Of a stretch of 64,000 bases of DNA, positions 63,101 through 64,000 are shown one piece after another. Below the pieces are notes generated by a model. It did no database searches. It was not told the DNA's origin and saw only the letters and a list, made by a program, of their open reading frames with translations. Position numbers and translations under genes: made by a program. Location: NCBI GenBank assembly GCA_965644315.1, contig CBFFRQ010000053.1, positions 434,001 through 498,000 of the forward strand, given 5' to 3'. The DNA comes from Caecitellus pseudoparvulus (lineage: Eukaryota; Bigyra: Bicosoecida). Numbering within the stretch: the first letter of the stretch is position 1; the number at the start of each line of letters is the position of its first letter.

Positions 63101-64000
63101 CGGGCCCTTGACCACATGGAAGAAGTGCAGCAAATCCTCATTGATCGCCTTGGCCGAAGCTTTCGTGGGGCAGCACGCCCAGAGGCTGACACAGCGGTGG
63201 ACAAAATGAGTGTGACGAGCAAGAGTGCGTCGGCTGGTGCTCCAGCTGAAGTGCAGGAACAAAAACTGGGAACACGAAAGTGGCTCTCACCGGCATTCTT
63301 GGTGAGCGCCATTGCAGCGCTTCTAGACCACGTCCAGGCTGCAGGTGAGTGGGGACCTGCCCAAGCTCAAGATGCTGCAGGTCGAAAAGCGCAGGCTGCC
63401 AGTCATGAGCTGGGCCGGGATGTCGTGCTGGTTGGCTCGGGCTTCGGAGGGCACTTGCTGACCATCCTGGCAGGTGAGGTGCTGGGTCGACGCACCCGGC
63501 GGAAAGGGAAACCAGGCATTGCACCGCAGAACCGCACGCTAGCCTCAGCAACGCGGGCGGTTGTTCTCATAAACTCGTACTCAAGGATGGACGCAGAGCT
63601 GGGGCTAGTGATGCAGCGCATCGCTGCTGTCCATGGCCCTTTGGCCGCAATGGCAGGCGTCATGGACCGCAATCGCGCCGTGGATGCCCCGCTTGGAGCC
63701 TTCGGTGGTGGGCGCCCGCGAGTGGCCAAGCGCCCCAGGAGCATTGCACCAACCGGAGCCCCAGGAACTGCAGCTTGCACAGTGGACACTCGAGCCCCCC
63801 AGCACCGAACCATCAAAAGCGGAGCTACGCCCGATGATCCCAACACCTTGCCGCTGCCGGGCTCTCCATCGCAACGCATGGGCTTGGACGGCCGATCTCC
63901 GCTAAGCTCTGTGCCACTGTCCAGCACACAGCGGAGCCTTCGGCAGTCTATTGGGGTGGGCAAGCGCAGGTTGATGTACACGGAACAAGGGGGGCGAGGA
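60119..64000 (+). CDS. EF-hand-like protein with hydrolase-like region, 3' end beyond window
   Basis: An ATG at 60119 opens a frame with no stop to the end of the window, 1,294 codons. I do not recognise the family. Residues 1-340 are a mixed globular region ending WLGHCSSVFTIAQRQAQ, followed by an acidic helix. Residues about 365-425 look like an EF-hand pair: FVHFDPTGSASVTRSEFQQ and RFVTDERGSLTLEGFVAFF; the calcium ligands are incomplete. An Arg-rich coiled region (~535-570) and a basic, low-complexity stretch (~670-720) come next. Residues about 950-1150 resemble an alpha/beta-hydrolase fold: DVLFLPDIFDDMG, LLVAHYPGMPGTSW and VVLVGSGFGGHLLT. The last element lacks the G-x-S-x-G nucleophile, so it may not be an enzyme. 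Confidence 0.7.
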   Translation, partial: MAAAERDETALSHDFVQRPGSWAFETLWQAAGDEDLSVSLNVADTVLFESAFPVRWLGSSRGVLVQRRLPAFTPADPDSATVMEQEAHLRACMRVIRHAFTQAVAVGGAEVDQGAPFTQVWFNSGQQEVLTLADFDRLSQQLLWTAQVAALQPYAQAQSTHIGLFRRTLVRTGLDKTRKSVHGQWKDGNLVNVADVLAPADMHESIASRRQGPAEVNTAIDGITDRLAHTMNAAFRFPDCPPPGPDVTAVDAGFSIECPEAAGPTYSNRSKESDLAVLDAPRSKIKVVSLTAHFFTTPDGRLWLGHCSSVFTIAQRQAQGRLAEDALPRAAALRMAAEEAVRAADEAELELRELVVDGLRHGLTYYEQFVHFDPTGSASVTRSEFQQALSDLGLNMAPPACKVLWDRFVTDERGSLTLEGFVAFFESGAASGSSDGAVLDRLAASRRPATVVAQDPNDELGMLGSRQLQSVPALPMEVPQDAIPDSAAADHAAGSSGQQADRRGPGRVRHFGGGTWDGEMEDNLVANTDEEQTMFEHALARLDEKDREEFLREKGLRDPKARRAARELHRARLADIRSRGEALKAEAAEILDGPCMFAPPVDEHKQKSGQSRPVLDLRPQRSGGPPDLQGGDLGKSAVARQLDLSIIHQAEAEGGDSASTPRGESAVPANQRMVRSGRGSRSGLQQAQRRSRGRRTQRLRRLVAAARKRPGGAAAIYNAKVVNTLPGSAPFDGSALGEEQRARISHLARKSRFDMPKEFRRPQSMVERYMGAVSARGYAKVADHWLAALTEVQGELSAPDIGLPFWGMPGIPPDISRSMTARSSHLHPDGGFSGFWGTHARPRTLQPFSQPSLWSAVQTPALDTSGMFPGFQRTEAGGTASAHAPTPESSNFKRRTVHIHGHTRFELDVDTSLLYHVAAGPPLISGETHMPYSSGRPVDVLFLPDIFDDMGTILGDMDPLLSALPGSRLLVAHYPGMPGTSWNEHAHEGTDGASRALDHMEEVQQILIDRLGRSFRGAARPEADTAVDKMSVTSKSASAGAPAEVQEQKLGTRKWLSPAFLVSAIAALLDHVQAAGEWGPAQAQDAAGRKAQAASHELGRDVVLVGSGFGGHLLTILAGEVLGRRTRRKGKPGIAPQNRTLASATRAVVLINSYSRMDAELGLVMQRIAAVHGPLAAMAGVMDRNRAVDAPLGAFGGGRPRVAKRPRSIAPTGAPGTAACTVDTRAPQHRTIKSGATPDDPNTLPLPGSPSQRMGLDGRSPLSSVPLSSTQRSLRQSIGVGKRRLMYTEQGGRG

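Noticed and set aside
63343-63378. GTGAGT...CTGCAG segment of 36 bp in the right-edge gene as an intron
   Set aside because: Much shorter than any other intron here (66 bp or more) and the frame is open without splicing.
1-64000. CRISPR arrays, insertion sequences, transposons or prokaryotic operons
   Set aside because: No spaced direct-repeat array, transposase or terminal inverted repeats were seen; GT-AG introns and gene content are eukaryotic.

Overview
This window is nuclear DNA of a GC-rich, gene-dense eukaryote. It carries spliceosomal GT-AG introns, mostly 66-132 bp long, eukaryotic tRNA genes with Pol III T-tracts, a cytosolic 60S ribosomal protein gene, eIF1 and eIF3g, and several cilium genes (dynein-2 intermediate chain, CFAP47-like, polycystin-2-like). 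It therefore comes from a flagellated protist or unicellular alga. The uL2 gene reads [16 protein letters not shown] rather than the animal-type [16 protein letters not shown], which points weakly to the plant/SAR/haptophyte side of the tree. I cannot name the species.

Layout, left to right. 1-3779 (-): 3' part of an intact BRCT/Tudor-like/RG-rich gene running off the left edge. 4231-4998 (-): RABL3-like small GTPase. 5171-5397 (-): two tRNA-Asn(GTT). 5498-6244 (-): unknown protein. 6479-9699 (-): two ankyrin-repeat genes made by tandem duplication that includes the promoter. 10107-11963 (-): DYNC2I2/WDR34. 12083-13357 (-): multi-pass membrane protein. 14231-14756 (+): protein phosphatase inhibitor 2. 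15114-29323 (+): giant armadillo-repeat protein of about 4,660 residues. 29385-30799 (-): UCHL5. 31125-35587 (+): protein with LRR-like 5' exons and a retinoblastoma-type B-pocket split by a very long insert. 36189-40070 (+): polycystin-2-like channel with two N-terminal WW domains. 40299-41843 (-): secreted phospholipase-D-family protein. 42090-52559 (-): CFAP47-like protein in one 10.5-kb exon. 53191-53709 (+): eIF1. 53895-56790 (-): oligopeptidase B. 57441-58303 (+): RPL8. 58565-59768 (+): eIF3g. 60119-64000 (+): EF-hand-like protein running off the right edge.

Method notes. Two large genes, at both edges, have no stop or no end inside the window and were found by reading codons directly. 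Several open frames begin at a non-ATG codon or contain introns whose length is a multiple of three with no stop. I resolved these by matching conserved family motifs on each side of GT-AG sites: UCHL5, RPL8, eIF1, eIF3g, inhibitor 2, oligopeptidase B, PLD and the TRPP N-terminus. These splice models are read from sequence and are not backed by transcripts.

The genes do not form an operon. Functionally there is a cilium group (DYNC2I2, CFAP47-like, TRPP, possibly the ARM giant), a translation group (RPL8, EIF1, EIF3G, tRNA-Asn), and a turnover/cell-cycle group (UCHL5, inhibitor 2, Rb-like). The most unusual items are the Rb-like protein with its long pocket insert and LRR-like N-terminus, the WW-TRPP fusion, the stop-free introns that hide the catalytic Asp of oligopeptidase B, and the ankyrin tandem duplication.
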